Source of the DNA: Bacillus sp. OV322
Lineage (GTDB): Bacteria; Bacillota; Bacilli; Bacillales; DSM-1321
Length of the DNA: 64,000 nucleotides
Assembly (NCBI RefSeq): GCF_900112495.1
Contig: NZ_FOMA01000011.1
Coordinates: 1-64,000, forward strand
Direction: 5' to 3'
The position numbers were made by a program, and so were the translations under genes. The notes under the pieces were generated by a model. That model was not told the origin of the DNA and ran no database searches. It was given only the letters and a program-made list of their open reading frames with translations. Positions 6,448-15,053 of this stretch are shown in pieces (positions within the stretch are counted from its first letter, which is position 1; every line of letters starts with the position of its first letter).

Positions 6448-9132
6448 ATGAAAGCAAAATCAATCATAATGTTTACAGTACTTCATTTTTTAAGTTTTTT
6501 TATTTCAATTCTGTTATGGAGAGACAGCCCTTTCATTCAGACACTTTTGGGCAATTTCTTTAGCATTTCGGCTTCCTTGATTTCTTCCTCCTTTTTATAC
6601 TCCAGTTTCAAGGATATTAAACGCATAGGGAGCGCAGGGTCAAGAGAAAGCACATTTCTATTTCTGCTTTTCCTCGGAAGCTTCAGTTACTTTACGGCAG
6701 AAGCAATCTGGTTTTTTTATGAAAGTATATGTCGAGTGAGAGTCCCATTTCCAGGATATACAGACTTATTTTACAACCTGCAGACGCTCTTTTATTTTGC
6801 TGCTTTTATTTGGATTCTTCTTAAGGAAAGAAACAAGTTCGGGATCTTAAGATTCCTTTTTGATGTATCCATCATAATGACCATCTGTGTTACATTAACC
6901 TATAATTTATTTCTGAGCCCGATTCTCAAGGCTGGGGATTTAGATGAATGGGCTTTATTTGTGTCAATGTCCTATCCCATTGGTGACTTGATTCTATTGT
7001 TTGGCGCCATCACTTTATGGTTTTTGCGTGATTCAGGAATGCTATCGAAGTGCTTGGCTTTTCTTATTACAGGGCTGTCCATTCAAGTAATTGCAGATAG
7101 TTTGTATTCCTGGCAGCAAATTAATGAAACATACATTTCCGGAAACTTATTAGATACTTTGTATAGCCCCGCTCTCTTATTGATTGGATTCTCTGGTTAT
7201 TTTCTTAAAACAGAATACCGTAAAGCTAGCCCTAAGCCGAAACAAAAACAAGACCAAAGAAGAAGCACTTATTTTTCCATCATCGTTCCTAATTTACTGG
7301 TGCTGGGATTGTTTGTTTTTTTAATTTACTCTCATTTGTATACATCCGCTTACAAGATATTCGCCATTTTTGCCATCTTCCTGGTGGTTACGCGTCAGGT
7401 TGCCGTGCTGCTCGAAAACAACAGGCTGCTTCATCGCTATAAGAAGAGAACGCAGGAACTTAATATCAGTGACCAGCGATATCGTTCCTTATTTGAATTT
7501 AATTTTAACGCTGTATTTTCTATTAATTTAAATGGATCCTTTACATCAACTAATCAGGCGGCACTGAAGCTTTTGGGCTATACAGAGGAAGAATTGACGC
7601 AATCCTCCATTTTTTCCATCTCCACTGCAGAAAATGAAGAAGAGATAGCTTTCCATTTCAATAGAGGGATTAATGGTGAGGTTTATAAATTTGAAATGGT
7701 GATTAATCGTAAAGAAAAAGATCAGCGGACTGTATTATTTACCACTACTCCGATTAAAGTAGAAGATCAGTTGGTTGGTTTATATATTTTGGCTGATGAT
7801 ATTACGGAAAATAAAAGAAACGAAGAAAAAATAACACATATGGCCTTTCATGATTTACTTACAGGCCTGCCGAATCGAAGAATGTTTGAACTGGAAATCG
7901 AGAAGGCTTTGAATGAATATAAAGAAAATGGCGGCCTATTCGGAATCATGTTCATTGATTTGGACCGCTTTAAAGTTATAAATGACACACTCGGCCATAA
8001 GCTGGGGGATGAAATCATAATTGCTGTTTCTAAAAGGCTGCGAGAGGTGCTGAGGCCCGCTGATATGGTCTCAAGACAGGGCGGTGACGAATTCACCTAT
8101 ATAATTAGAGCCATTACCGAAATAGAAGAAATAAAAAAAATAACAGAAGATGTACTTTATGCCCTTAGTAAACCCTATCGCGTGGAGAGTGTTGAAATGA
8201 ACATTACTCCAAGCATAGGAGTAGCTGTCTATCCATGCGGAGGCCGGACTGTAGAAGATTTAATGAAAAATGCAGATACCGCTATGTATCAGGCAAAAGA
8301 AAACGGAAAGAATTCCTATTACATTTTTGAAAAAGAAGAAAATGAGATTCCTTCCAAAAGACTGGTTCTGGAAAATGATTTATACAAGGCTATAGAAAGA
8401 AATGAGCTGCTGGTGTATTATCAGCCGCAAATTGATTATCATTCAAGAAAAATTATCGGTGTAGAAGCACTCATACGCTGGAACCATCCAAAGCTAGGCC
8501 TAGTTCCTCCTTCCGAATTCATACCGATAGCTGAAGAATCAGGCCTGATTCTTCCCATTGGCGAGTGGATTCTCTGGGAAGCCTGCACGCAGGTGAAAAA
8601 ATGGAATGATCAGGGGTTTTCTATCAAAGTTGGAGTGAACTTATCACCAAGACAATTTAAAATGAAAGATGCTATTTCGTGCATTGAAAGACTCTTGGGC
8701 AAAACCGGCTTGGATCCGGCCAATCTGGATCTTGAAATCACGGAGGGTATCGCTATGAACAGTGTAGATATTATAATTCCTCTGCTTAAAAAGCTGAGGG
8801 AAATGGGAATTAAAATATCCGTTGATGACTTTGGCACAGGGTACTCATCACTTGCCTATTTAAGCAACTTCCCCATTGATACACTAAAAATCGCCAGGGA
8901 ATTTATCGACAAGGTCGGAAAAGATCCTGGAAATGAAGCGGTGATTGCTTCCATTATGTCCCTTGCAGACAATCTAAATCTTTCTGTCATCGCGGAAGGA
9001 GTGGAAACGGTGGAGCAGGCTCAATTCTTAAGTTCCCTTGACTGCAGAAACATGCAGGGATATTTATTCGGTAAGCCGGTGCCTGGTGAGGTGATGGAGG
9101 AATTATTGCTTGAGGAAGCCAAGGCGGGCTGA
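6448..9132 (+). CDS. membrane-bound PAS-GGDEF-EAL c-di-GMP turnover protein
   Basis: An 894-residue protein. Residues 1-330 form about ten membrane helices, then come a PAS domain (about 340-455), a GGDEF domain (motif at 545-549) and an EAL domain (EAL at 673-675). GGDEF is intact and preceded at the right distance by RPAD, a product-inhibition I-site (RxxD), so diguanylate cyclase activity is plausible. The EAL domain keeps NLSPRQF, LEITEG, DDFGTGYSS and AEGVET, but the usual LKID motif reads LKIA, which may weaken phosphodiesterase activity. GGAGG lies 9 nt before the ATG, and a terminator follows. It is the only intact large gene in the decayed element. Ligand and output are unknown. Confidence 0.93.
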   Translation: MKAKSIIMFTVLHFLSFFISILLWRDSPFIQTLLGNFFSISASLISSSFLYSSFKDIKRIGSAGSRESTFLFLLFLGSFSYFTAEAIWFFYESICRVRVPFPGYTDLFYNLQTLFYFAAFIWILLKERNKFGILRFLFDVSIIMTICVTLTYNLFLSPILKAGDLDEWALFVSMSYPIGDLILLFGAITLWFLRDSGMLSKCLAFLITGLSIQVIADSLYSWQQINETYISGNLLDTLYSPALLLIGFSGYFLKTEYRKASPKPKQKQDQRRSTYFSIIVPNLLVLGLFVFLIYSHLYTSAYKIFAIFAIFLVVTRQVAVLLENNRLLHRYKKRTQELNISDQRYRSLFEFNFNAVFSINLNGSFTSTNQAALKLLGYTEEELTQSSIFSISTAENEEEIAFHFNRGINGEVYKFEMVINRKEKDQRTVLFTTTPIKVEDQLVGLYILADDITENKRNEEKITHMAFHDLLTGLPNRRMFELEIEKALNEYKENGGLFGIMFIDLDRFKVINDTLGHKLGDEIIIAVSKRLREVLRPADMVSRQGGDEFTYIIRAITEIEEIKKITEDVLYALSKPYRVESVEMNITPSIGVAVYPCGGRTVEDLMKNADTAMYQAKENGKNSYYIFEKEENEIPSKRLVLENDLYKAIERNELLVYYQPQIDYHSRKIIGVEALIRWNHPKLGLVPPSEFIPIAEESGLILPIGEWILWEACTQVKKWNDQGFSIKVGVNLSPRQFKMKDAISCIERLLGKTGLDPANLDLEITEGIAMNSVDIIIPLLKKLREMGIKISVDDFGTGYSSLAYLSNFPIDTLKIAREFIDKVGKDPGNEAVIASIMSLADNLNLSVIAEGVETVEQAQFLSSLDCRNMQGYLFGKPVPGEVMEELLLEEAKAG

Positions 9133-9157
9133 TCCTGAAGGACCTGCACAAAAGAAT

Positions 9158-9200
9158 AAGGCCTGAACCGTGTATTGATACGGCTCAGGCCTTTTATTTT
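9158..9200 (+). terminator. terminator of the GGDEF/EAL gene
   Basis: Arms 9158-9171 and 9180-9193 pair over 14 positions with one mismatch (core AAGGCCTGA/TCAGGCCTT) around an 8-nt loop, followed by TTTTATTTT. The A-rich left flank could let it also stop leftward transcription. Confidence 0.85.
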
Positions 9201-9400
9201 CGACATGAATATCTACATATAAGGATTGTGCAAGTCTCCTGATGTGTATTTCCGCTGATCACCCGGATATCCTGCTCATGCCTTGCAGCGGTCAGGGCAG
9301 CAAGCTTAATTCCTTCAGTAATGATTTCAAGGCTAGAACTTGACCCTTCCTTGTCGATGGTCTGTTCAGGCAGAAACGGGAAATGGATGAATTCTCCCAT
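9194..9400 (-). CDS. doubtful small ORF, 68 residues
   Basis: An unrecognised ORF whose middle (LEIITEGIKLAALTAARHEQ) looks protein-like. It has no good ribosome binding site before the ATG. It ends at the edge of the GGDEF gene terminator and lies 32 nt downstream of a better-supported small ORF on the same strand. It may be a degraded gene. Confidence 0.3.
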   Translation of the reverse strand: MGEFIHFPFLPEQTIDKEGSSSSLEIITEGIKLAALTAARHEQDIRVISGNTHQETCTILICRYSCRK

Positions 9401-9432
9401 TATCTCTAAGGAATTCTGGCTGATTTAGTCCA

Positions 9433-9609
9433 TCAGGCCATAAAGTATATGATTACAGACAATGGTTCCGGCAGTATCGGAGACGATGCAGGAGTGTTAT
9501 GATCCTTCAGCAGCATACTCTTAATTGAAGGTCCCGTCCAATAAGCCACAAGCCCTTCCGATGAGATCGCCAAAAGGCCAAGGCCTTTGAGCAGTATTTT
9601 TTGTTTCAT
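9433..9609 (-). CDS. small hypothetical peptide, 58 residues, strong RBS
   Basis: The ORF starts MKQKILLKGLGLLAISSEGL and ends in a Pro/Ser-rich stretch and IIYFMA. AGGAGGGG at 9622-9615 is 5 nt before the ATG, much better than chance expects. There is a weakly hydrophobic N-terminus and no known motif. It lies inside the decayed element. It may be a real small membrane peptide, or a remnant of a larger gene. Confidence 0.45.
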   Translation of the reverse strand: MKQKILLKGLGLLAISSEGLVAYWTGPSIKSMLLKDHNTPASSPILPEPLSVIIYFMA

Positions 9610-9888
9610 CGTTTCCCCTCCTATACATTTAAAGAAACCAGAACATACATCAAAATTATGTTAAAAAGCAGCACAGCCAGTGAAGTAGGCTCCTGTATCT
9701 TAGCTCATCCAATCAAAACTATTTATATCTTAGGAAATCTTAGCATTGATCCTTTATTGCAATTCGCTTGATGCTTCAAGAATCCGATTAGAAAGGTAAG
9801 CTCAGATTTACTTATCCTTTGTCTCCTTGAACGGAACAAATATCGGGTTCTTAATAATCTGAATCTTTGCGTGACCATGTTATAATAC
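9610..9888. other. intergenic stretch inside the element
   Basis: Between the small ORF and the integrase relic. No further gene was recognised. It may contain unrecognisable 5' parts of the integrase, whose N-terminal domains are missing. Confidence 0.4.
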
Positions 9889-10398
9889 TGTGCTCGTAAA
9901 GGAGAATTACTTGCTCTGAGCTGGGATGATAATGATTTTGAAGCCGGTTCGCTAAGATTATGGAAGACACTATTTCAACAATGGTGGATATGTCTTTCAA
10001 ACCCCTAAACCAAGGATTATAGGCGTTTAATTAGCTTAGATACTCCCCTTACCCTTTCTTTGTTAAAAAATGGCGTATAAGCCAAATGGAAAAGAATTTA
10101 GCTTATGGGGAAAAGCAGAGACAAAACAACATAGTATTTACTAGGCCAGACGGTGCTCCAATCAGATTAGCTTATTTAAACGAGCAGCTGAATGGTTTAG
10201 GTAAGCAAGACAATTTACGCCCTATCACTATTCATGGTTTACGCCATACACATGCTTCTTTGTTATTTGAAACCGGAGCAAGCATTAAAGAGGTTCAGGA
10301 AGATTGGGTCACTCAGATATCAAATGACAATAATCGTCTATACAAACGTAACAGACACTTTATATGAACAGACCGCTGAAAAATTTCCAAAATATTGA
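9889..10398 (+). pseudogene. tyrosine recombinase (integrase) catalytic-domain relic
   Basis: Phage-type integrase homology is spread over several frames: RKGELLAL.W.D (from 9896), NNGGYVFQTPK in another frame (about 9979-10012), then RRLISLD, then an open segment at 10086-10303 with NIVFTRPDGAPIRLAYLNEQ and the HxxR box ITIHGLRHTHASLLFETGAS, then a shift near 10304 into YTNVTDTLYEQTAEKF ending at 10398. At least three frameshifts or stops are present, the N-terminal domains are gone, and the LGH box reads IGS. It cannot be active. Its 3' end faces rpsI, the usual position of an integrase next to its attachment site. Confidence 0.88.
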
Positions 10399-10407
10399 GC
10401 TTTAGAG

Positions 10408-10433
10408 GTGGTCATGTGGTCAAAATGTGGTCA
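10408..10433 (+). repeat. three GTGGTCA direct repeats (likely integrase arm sites)
   Basis: GTGGTCA occurs at 10408-10414, 10416-10422 and 10427-10433, between the integrase relic and the rpsI terminator. Similar TGTGGTCA repeats commonly follow Firmicute tyrosine-recombinase genes and are thought to be arm-type binding sites. Their function here is inferred from position. Confidence 0.6.
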
Positions 10434-10447
10434 AAGCGTTTTTTTAG

Positions 10448-10482
10448 AAAAAAAAGACTCCCAACCAAAGTGGTTGAGAGCC
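10448..10482 (-). terminator. rpsI terminator
   Basis: On the minus strand an 11-bp stem (10482-10472 with 10466-10456, two G-U pairs) and 5-nt loop are followed by eight T residues. It closes the rplM-rpsI transcript. A near copy lies at 6001-6031. Confidence 0.9.
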
Positions 10483-10561
10483 TTCCGAGCGCCAAAAATT
10501 AACGCTTTGAGAACTGAGGTGCACGACGAGCGCCTTTAAGACCGTATTTTTTACGTTCTTT
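10451..10561. repeat. right direct repeat: functional rpsI 3' end and terminator
   Basis: The partner of 6001-6110. It spans the end of the intact rpsI and its terminator. If integration is the correct model, this copy came with the element, and the shared segment contains the crossover core. Confidence 0.88.
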
Positions 10562-10891
10562 CATACGTGCGTCACGAGTTAATAGTCCTGCAGATTTCAA
10601 TGAAGGACGGTATTCAGGATCAACTTGCAGCAATGCACGAGCGATGCCGTGACGGATTGCTCCAGCTTGTCCAGTGTATCCACCGCCATTAACATTTACA
10701 AGGATATCGTATGTGCCAGTAGTTTCAGTAGCAACTAGGGGCTGCTTCACTACTTCACGCAATGCTTCGAATGGGATATATTCATCAATTCCACGTCCGT
10801 TGATAACAACGCGACCTTCGCCTGGTACTAAACGTACACGAGCTACAGAGCTCTTACGGCGACCAGTACCATAATATTGAACTTGTGCCAA
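10499..10891 (-). CDS. rpsI: 30S ribosomal protein S9
   Basis: 130 residues, the full length for bacterial S9, ending in the conserved basic tail RRAPQFSKR that reaches the decoding site. It is co-transcribed with rplM (20-nt gap). Its last 21 codons lie in the direct repeat that flanks the insertion, so this 3' end may be of foreign origin even though the protein is normal. Confidence 0.98.
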   Translation of the reverse strand: MAQVQYYGTGRRKSSVARVRLVPGEGRVVINGRGIDEYIPFEALREVVKQPLVATETTGTYDILVNVNGGGYTGQAGAIRHGIARALLQVDPEYRPSLKSAGLLTRDARMKERKKYGLKGARRAPQFSKR

Positions 10892-10911
10892 GATAGTAAC
10901 CTCCTTATTAA

Positions 10912-11349
10912 TTATCCGCGTAATTCATATACTTCAGGCTGTTGAGCTTCGTGCTTATGCTCGCTGCCAGCGTATACGTGCAATTTTTTAAAGATTTGAC
11001 GACCAAGAGAGTTCTTTGGAAGCATGCCTTTGATAGCAAGCTCAAGCATTCTCTCAGGGTAGTTTGTTCTCATCTCAAGAGCTGTTCTTGTCTTAAGACC
11101 GCCTGGGTGCATTGTGTGACGGTAGTAGATTTTGTCAGTAAGTTTCTTACCAGTTAGTTCGATCTTTTCTGCATTGATCAAGATAACATGATCACCAGTG
11201 TCAACGTTCGGTGTAAATGTAGGTTTGTTTTTGCCGCGTAAGATGGCTGCTACTTCACTAGCAAGACGACCTAAAGTTTGACCTTCAGCATCGATTACAT
11301 ACCATTTACGATCAACTTCGCTAGCTTTCGCCATAAATGTTGTACGCAT
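10912..11349 (-). CDS. rplM: 50S ribosomal protein L13
   Basis: 145 residues, full length; the N-terminus [20 protein letters not shown] is typical of Bacillus L13. AGGAGG precedes the ATG. It heads the rplM-rpsI operon, with a structured leader upstream (11350-11442) likely used for L13 autoregulation. Confidence 0.98.
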   Translation of the reverse strand: MRTTFMAKASEVDRKWYVIDAEGQTLGRLASEVAAILRGKNKPTFTPNVDTGDHVILINAEKIELTGKKLTDKIYYRHTMHPGGLKTRTALEMRTNYPERMLELAIKGMLPKNSLGRQIFKKLHVYAGSEHKHEAQQPEVYELRG

Positions 11350-11442
11350 GATTACCCTCCTAAAAAATGTTCATCCATTTTGTTATATTTATTTTCAATC
11401 ACAATAAACTTCCGGGGCTTATCGCGGGATTAAAATACATAC
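11350..11442 (-). ncRNA. L13 leader (r-protein autoregulatory RNA)
   Basis: A transcribed leader of about 90 nt between the rplM promoter and its RBS contains CCCGCGATAAGCCCCGGAAG, which resembles the L13 leader described in Bacillus. Binding by L13 is expected from the family, not shown here. Confidence 0.6.
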
Positions 11443-11448
11443 CATATT

Positions 11449-11477
11449 ATATTATATTCTCGAGATGACATTGTCAA
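11449..11477 (-). promoter_or_regulatory. rplM-rpsI promoter (sigma-A)
   Basis: TTGACA (11477-11472), 17 nt, TAATAT (11454-11449), with an overlapping TATAAT run. A perfect -35 box. It lies between truA and rplM, so the ribosomal pair has its own promoter. Confidence 0.87.
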
Positions 11478-11524
11478 GAGAATGTTACACCAGGTTTAGT
11501 TGTCATGAAGATTTTTTTTCATGA

Positions 11525-12262
11525 TTATTCATAATGGACTTTCCACAAGTATAAACCATGGCCTGGAGCCGTTTTCCCCGCCAGAGCCCGATCCTTCCCC
11601 TCTAAAATCCGAGGAATATCCCCTGGTGCCAATTTTCCGCTGCCTGCTTCAAGGATAGTGCCAGACAGGATCCGGACCATATTATATAAAAATCCGTTTC
11701 CTCTGAAAGAAAAAACTAAAGTGTCTCCTTCATTTGCCAATTCAATTTCTTGAATGGTCCTCACTTTATCGGATACTTCCGTTTTTGCAGAACAAAAGCT
11801 TGTAAAGTCATGTGTCCCCTTTAAATATGCCATCGCTTCCTTCATGCGGGATTCATCCAGCGGGAAAGGATAATGATGGGCATAATGCCTTCTAAATGGG
11901 TCTCGCTGGGAAGAGCGGGATATCACGTACCTGTATTCTTTTCCCTTAGCATCAAACCTTGCATGAAAGTCAGCTGGTGCAGGCTGAAGCTGCAGGATGG
12001 CTATATCATCCGGCAGTAAGGCATTCAGCGCCTTGATCCAATTAACTTCAGGGAATTCATAGTGAGAATCAAAATGCACAACCTGTCCGCGTGCATGGAC
12101 TCCTGCATCGGTTCTCCCTGAGGCAGTGATTTTCACTTCCTGCCCTTTATGCATCTTTCTAAGTGCCTGCTCAATCTCACTCTGCACGGTCCTTTTAGAA
12201 GGCTGAACCTGATAGCCTGCAAAATGGGTTCCGTCATAGGAAACAACAGCTTTATATCTCAT
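11525..12262 (-). CDS. truA: tRNA pseudouridine(38-40) synthase
   Basis: 245 residues, usual for TruA. The catalytic Asp52 lies in [10 protein letters not shown]. TruA makes pseudouridine at 38-40 in the tRNA anticodon arm. A longer reading frame extends upstream, but [12 protein letters not shown] is the family start and AAGGA lies 8 nt before it. It starts 11 nt after ecfT and belongs to the ecf operon. Confidence 0.96.
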   Translation of the reverse strand: MRYKAVVSYDGTHFAGYQVQPSKRTVQSEIEQALRKMHKGQEVKITASGRTDAGVHARGQVVHFDSHYEFPEVNWIKALNALLPDDIAILQLQPAPADFHARFDAKGKEYRYVISRSSQRDPFRRHYAHHYPFPLDESRMKEAMAYLKGTHDFTSFCSAKTEVSDKVRTIQEIELANEGDTLVFSFRGNGFLYNMVRILSGTILEAGSGKLAPGDIPRILEGKDRALAGKTAPGHGLYLWKVHYE

Positions 12263-12273
12263 ATGAACCGTCC

Positions 12274-13077
12274 TTACGCCCAATATCGTAAATAAAATAA
12301 AATGATAGTCAGAACAAAAAGAGCAAGCAGCAGTAAAGAATCTATGGCCTGCCATTTCAGCTGGCGGTATTTCGTCCTGCCTTCACCGCCGCGATATCCC
12401 CTGGCTTCCATGGCAATGGCCAATTCCTCTGCCCTTTTAAAAGAGCTGACGAATAACGGAACAAGCAAAGGAACAATTGCCTTGATCCGATTTTTAATAG
12501 GACCGGATGAAAAATCGACGCCTCTTGCGGTCTGTGCTTTCATAATTTTATCTGTCTCTTCCATAAGAGTCGGAATAAATCTAAGAGAGATCGACATCAT
12601 AAGAGCCAGTTCATGTACAGGCAGCTTCCATCTCTTTAAAGGATTTAGAAGCTCCTCCATTCCGTCGGTTATCGATATAGGAGTAGTAGTCAACGTTAAT
12701 AGAGAAGTAACCAGAATCAAAAAGGTAAACCGGAGAGAGATGAATATCCCTTGTCTAAGACCTTCTTCATGAATTTCAATCCAGCTGAATTTGTAAAGAA
12801 TGGCTCCTTCCTTATTGAAAAAGATTTGAAGCAGGAAGGTAAATATAATCAGAAAAAAGATAGGCTTAAGTCCGTTATAAAGAAAACCGAAGGGAATTTT
12901 TGAAAGAATGATTAAAGAAATAGTGAAAATCCCGACAACTGTGTACGCTTTCCAATTATCCGCAAGGAAGATGATGCATACAAAAAAGAAGACCAGAATT
13001 AACTTTGCCCTTGGATCCATTTTGTGAAGCAGGGAATTCATTGGAACATAACGCCCTAATATCATTTTATCAAGCAT
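12274..13077 (-). CDS. ecfT: ECF transporter transmembrane subunit EcfT
   Basis: 267 residues with about five to six membrane helices and two Ala-Arg-Gly coupling motifs (in TARGVDFS and EARGYRG) that dock on the EcfA ATPases. The shared energy-coupling module serves vitamin and metal S-components encoded elsewhere. The start at 13077 follows GGAGGGG; upstream in-frame codons belong to the RBS region. It overlaps the end of ecfA2 by 8 nt. Confidence 0.95.
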   Translation of the reverse strand: MLDKMILGRYVPMNSLLHKMDPRAKLILVFFFVCIIFLADNWKAYTVVGIFTISLIILSKIPFGFLYNGLKPIFFLIIFTFLLQIFFNKEGAILYKFSWIEIHEEGLRQGIFISLRFTFLILVTSLLTLTTTPISITDGMEELLNPLKRWKLPVHELALMMSISLRFIPTLMEETDKIMKAQTARGVDFSSGPIKNRIKAIVPLLVPLFVSSFKRAEELAIAMEARGYRGGEGRTKYRQLKWQAIDSLLLLALFVLTIILFYLRYWA

Positions 13078-13942
13078 TATCTCCCCTCCTTTCCAAAACC
13101 TTTTTAACTTCACTGGCAAGGTCACCAATAGTTAAACAAGGCCTCTCAAAGGCTATTCCCAGCTTTTCCTGAAGCTTAAGCTGAAAACGTACAGTATCAG
13201 GTACATCTAGCCCCAGTTCCATTAATTGTTTCGGCTGTGAAAAAATTTCAAGCGGAGCCCCTTTTTGAAAGACGGTCCCCTGGTGCATGATGATAATTTC
13301 ATCAGCATAACGAGCTGCATCTTCCATACTATGAGTAACCAGGATGGTAGAAATGCCTCTTTCCTTATGAAGGCTATAAAACATATCCATAATTTCCTTG
13401 CGCCCTCTTGGATCTAAACCTGCTGTAGGCTCATCCAGTACGATTACTTCCGGCTCCATGGCAAGGACACCGGCAATGGCCACTCTTCTCATTTGCCCTC
13501 CTGATAAATCAAAAGGAGACTTGTACAGAATTTCCTCGCCCATGCCCACCTGCTTAAGAGCTTTTCTGGCCAGGATTTTCGCTTTTTCCTCAGAAACCCC
13601 AAAATTCATGGGTCCAAAAATTAAATCTTTTTCTACGGTTTCTTCAAACAGCTGATGCTCAGGAAACTGGAAGACGATACCCACTTTCCTCCGTATCGGC
13701 CGCAGTTCCTTCTCTTTCCTGCCAGACTCTATGGTACGCTCACCAATAGTAACCTTCCCTTTTGTGGGCTTAAGCAAGGCATTTAGGTGCTGCAAAAGTG
13801 TGGATTTTCCAGACCCTGTATGCCCAATTATAGCAACGTAAGATCCTGATTGAATGTCAATGTTGACATCATGCAGGGCACGATGCTCAAAGGGGGTTGA
13901 AGCCTGGTAACGATATTCTACATCTTGAAGTGTGATTCGCAT
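13070..13942 (-). CDS. ecfA2: ECF transporter ATPase EcfA2
   Basis: A 290-residue ABC ATPase with Walker A GHTGSGKS (residues 40-47), signature LSGGQMRR, Walker B VIVLDEPTAGLDP and switch VTHS. A heterodimer with EcfA1 powers vitamin uptake through EcfT. It overlaps ecfA1 by 25 nt and ecfT by 8 nt, indicating tight translational coupling. Confidence 0.95.
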   Translation of the reverse strand: MRITLQDVEYRYQASTPFEHRALHDVNIDIQSGSYVAIIGHTGSGKSTLLQHLNALLKPTKGKVTIGERTIESGRKEKELRPIRRKVGIVFQFPEHQLFEETVEKDLIFGPMNFGVSEEKAKILARKALKQVGMGEEILYKSPFDLSGGQMRRVAIAGVLAMEPEVIVLDEPTAGLDPRGRKEIMDMFYSLHKERGISTILVTHSMEDAARYADEIIIMHQGTVFQKGAPLEIFSQPKQLMELGLDVPDTVRFQLKLQEKLGIAFERPCLTIGDLASEVKKVLERRGDNA

Positions 13943-14757
13943 AAATCGTTCACCAGCTCTTCCTCTATCAGATGGCCACTTTCAACATCAATCCCCTGCT
14001 TGCGCAATGCTTTGCTCAGCTTAACAGTAAAAGGGATATCCAGCCCTAATTCTAATAGTTCATTTTCTAATTTAAAAATCTCACCAGGGGTCCCTTCACG
14101 GTAAACCTTTCCTTGATTCATGACAATAATCCGGTCGGCTCGTGATGCTTCTTCTAGGTCATGTGTAATGGAAATAACAGTTAAGATATTTTCATCTTTC
14201 AATTGCCTGACCGTTTCCAGCACTTCTTCACGCCCGCGCGGATCGAGCATGGACGTTGCTTCATCTAAAATAATAATATCCGGACGAAGTGCGAGGACGC
14301 CTGCAATAGCCACACGCTGCTTCTGGCCTCCTGAGAGATGGTGCGGCTCTTGATCGAGAAATGTGTCCATTTTGACCTTTTTCAGGGCATTATGCACACG
14401 CTCAACCATAACCTTTTGCGGAACACCTGAATTTTCCAAACCAAAAGCCACATCATCTTGAACAGTGGTTCCTACAAATTGATTGTCGGGGTTTTGAAAC
14501 ACCATCCCTATCCTTTTGCGGGCCTCCCAAACTGTTTCCTCTGTCAAGGGATTGCCATTAATGAGTATTTTCCCTGATTCTGCAAAATGAAGGCCGTTTA
14601 GCAATTTTGCCAATGTTGATTTTCCTGAACCATTATGGCCTACGATTGCCAGCCACTCACCTTTATATATATCAAAAGAAACGCCATCTACGGCATTCCT
14701 CTCCTGATCTTCATATTTAAAAATAACATCCTCTAAAGAAACCAGCTTCTCTTTCAT
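13918..14757 (-). CDS. ecfA1: ECF transporter ATPase EcfA1
   Basis: A 279-residue ABC ATPase with Walker A GHNGSGKS, NPDNQ Q-loop, signature HLSGGQKQR and Walker B IIILDEATSMLDP. The frame is open far upstream, but the family start MKEKLVSLEDV at 14757 has GGGAGG 5 nt before it, and the upstream part overlaps a structured non-coding region. It is the first gene of ecfA1-ecfA2-ecfT-truA. A terminator-like structure at 14842-14961 may attenuate the operon. Confidence 0.94.
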   Translation of the reverse strand: MKEKLVSLEDVIFKYEDQERNAVDGVSFDIYKGEWLAIVGHNGSGKSTLAKLLNGLHFAESGKILINGNPLTEETVWEARKRIGMVFQNPDNQFVGTTVQDDVAFGLENSGVPQKVMVERVHNALKKVKMDTFLDQEPHHLSGGQKQRVAIAGVLALRPDIIILDEATSMLDPRGREEVLETVRQLKDENILTVISITHDLEEASRADRIIVMNQGKVYREGTPGEIFKLENELLELGLDIPFTVKLSKALRKQGIDVESGHLIEEELVNDLCESHFKM

Positions 14758-14841
14758 GTGGCCCTCCCTGTACTCAGCTATTTCTCTATCATATCTCAGC
14801 TCTGCTCGCTTATAAAATGAATAACTTCTGTTTTTGGATAT

Positions 14842-14961
14842 AAAAAAACGCTGCACCCCTTCCGCCGAACATGATCGGCAAATTAAGAGCAGCTTACATG
14901 GTCCTGATCCGTTAACCAGGAATATCTTATTAACGCTTACTAAAAAAGCGGGAAGGGGTGC
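14842..14961 (-). promoter_or_regulatory. structured leader/attenuator candidate upstream of ecfA1
   Basis: On the minus strand a 13-bp arm (14961-14948, GCACCCCTTCCCGC) pairs with its complement (14865-14853), followed by CAGCG and seven T residues. The roughly 80-nt loop holds a TCCTG/CAGGA hairpin (14921-14917 with 14906-14902) and a CCGA/TCGG hairpin (14879-14865). The first arm is itself followed by six T residues and AAGCG, so alternative pairings exist. Because rplQ already has a terminator upstream, this structure most likely acts on a transcript into ecfA1. It could be a riboswitch-like attenuator, a second terminator or a small inserted inverted-repeat element. No known riboswitch class was recognised. 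Confidence 0.5.
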
Positions 14962-15053
14962 GAGAGCTAGACGTGAAGGCTCCCTGATTTGGGCTGCCAG
15001 CCATCGTATCACTCAAGCGTATTCTTGTATGGTTCAAAGGTAAAATAAAGATA
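14962..15053 (-). other. spacer between rplQ terminator and ecfA1 leader
   Basis: It holds a weak promoter candidate on the minus strand (TTTACC, 17 nt, TACGCT) and a GGGAGC/GCTCTC hairpin just before the long inverted structure. No gene. The promoter call is too weak to list separately. Confidence 0.35.

Larger units (their letters stand above)
6001..10561. mobile_element. decayed element integrated in the 3' end of rpsI
   Basis: About 110 bp (rpsI 3' end plus terminator) occur as direct repeats at 6001-6110 and 10451-10561. The interval holds a c-di-GMP enzyme gene, small doubtful ORFs and a frameshifted tyrosine recombinase pointing at rpsI, with arm-type repeats between its end and rpsI. 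Integrases of this kind insert in conserved 3' gene ends and restore them. The copy attached to rpsI encodes the conserved C-terminus; the distal copy has drifted. The limits given are the outer edges of the repeats. No plasmid, conjugation or phage structural gene remains, so the class of element is unknown. Confidence 0.72.

Noticed and set aside
12263-12355. N-terminal extension of TruA
   Set aside because: It overlaps ecfT coding sequence; family start and RBS are at 12262.
14758-15012. N-terminal extension of EcfA1 (85 residues)
   Set aside because: It covers the structured leader, is not similar to ABC ATPases, and a good RBS marks the internal ATG.
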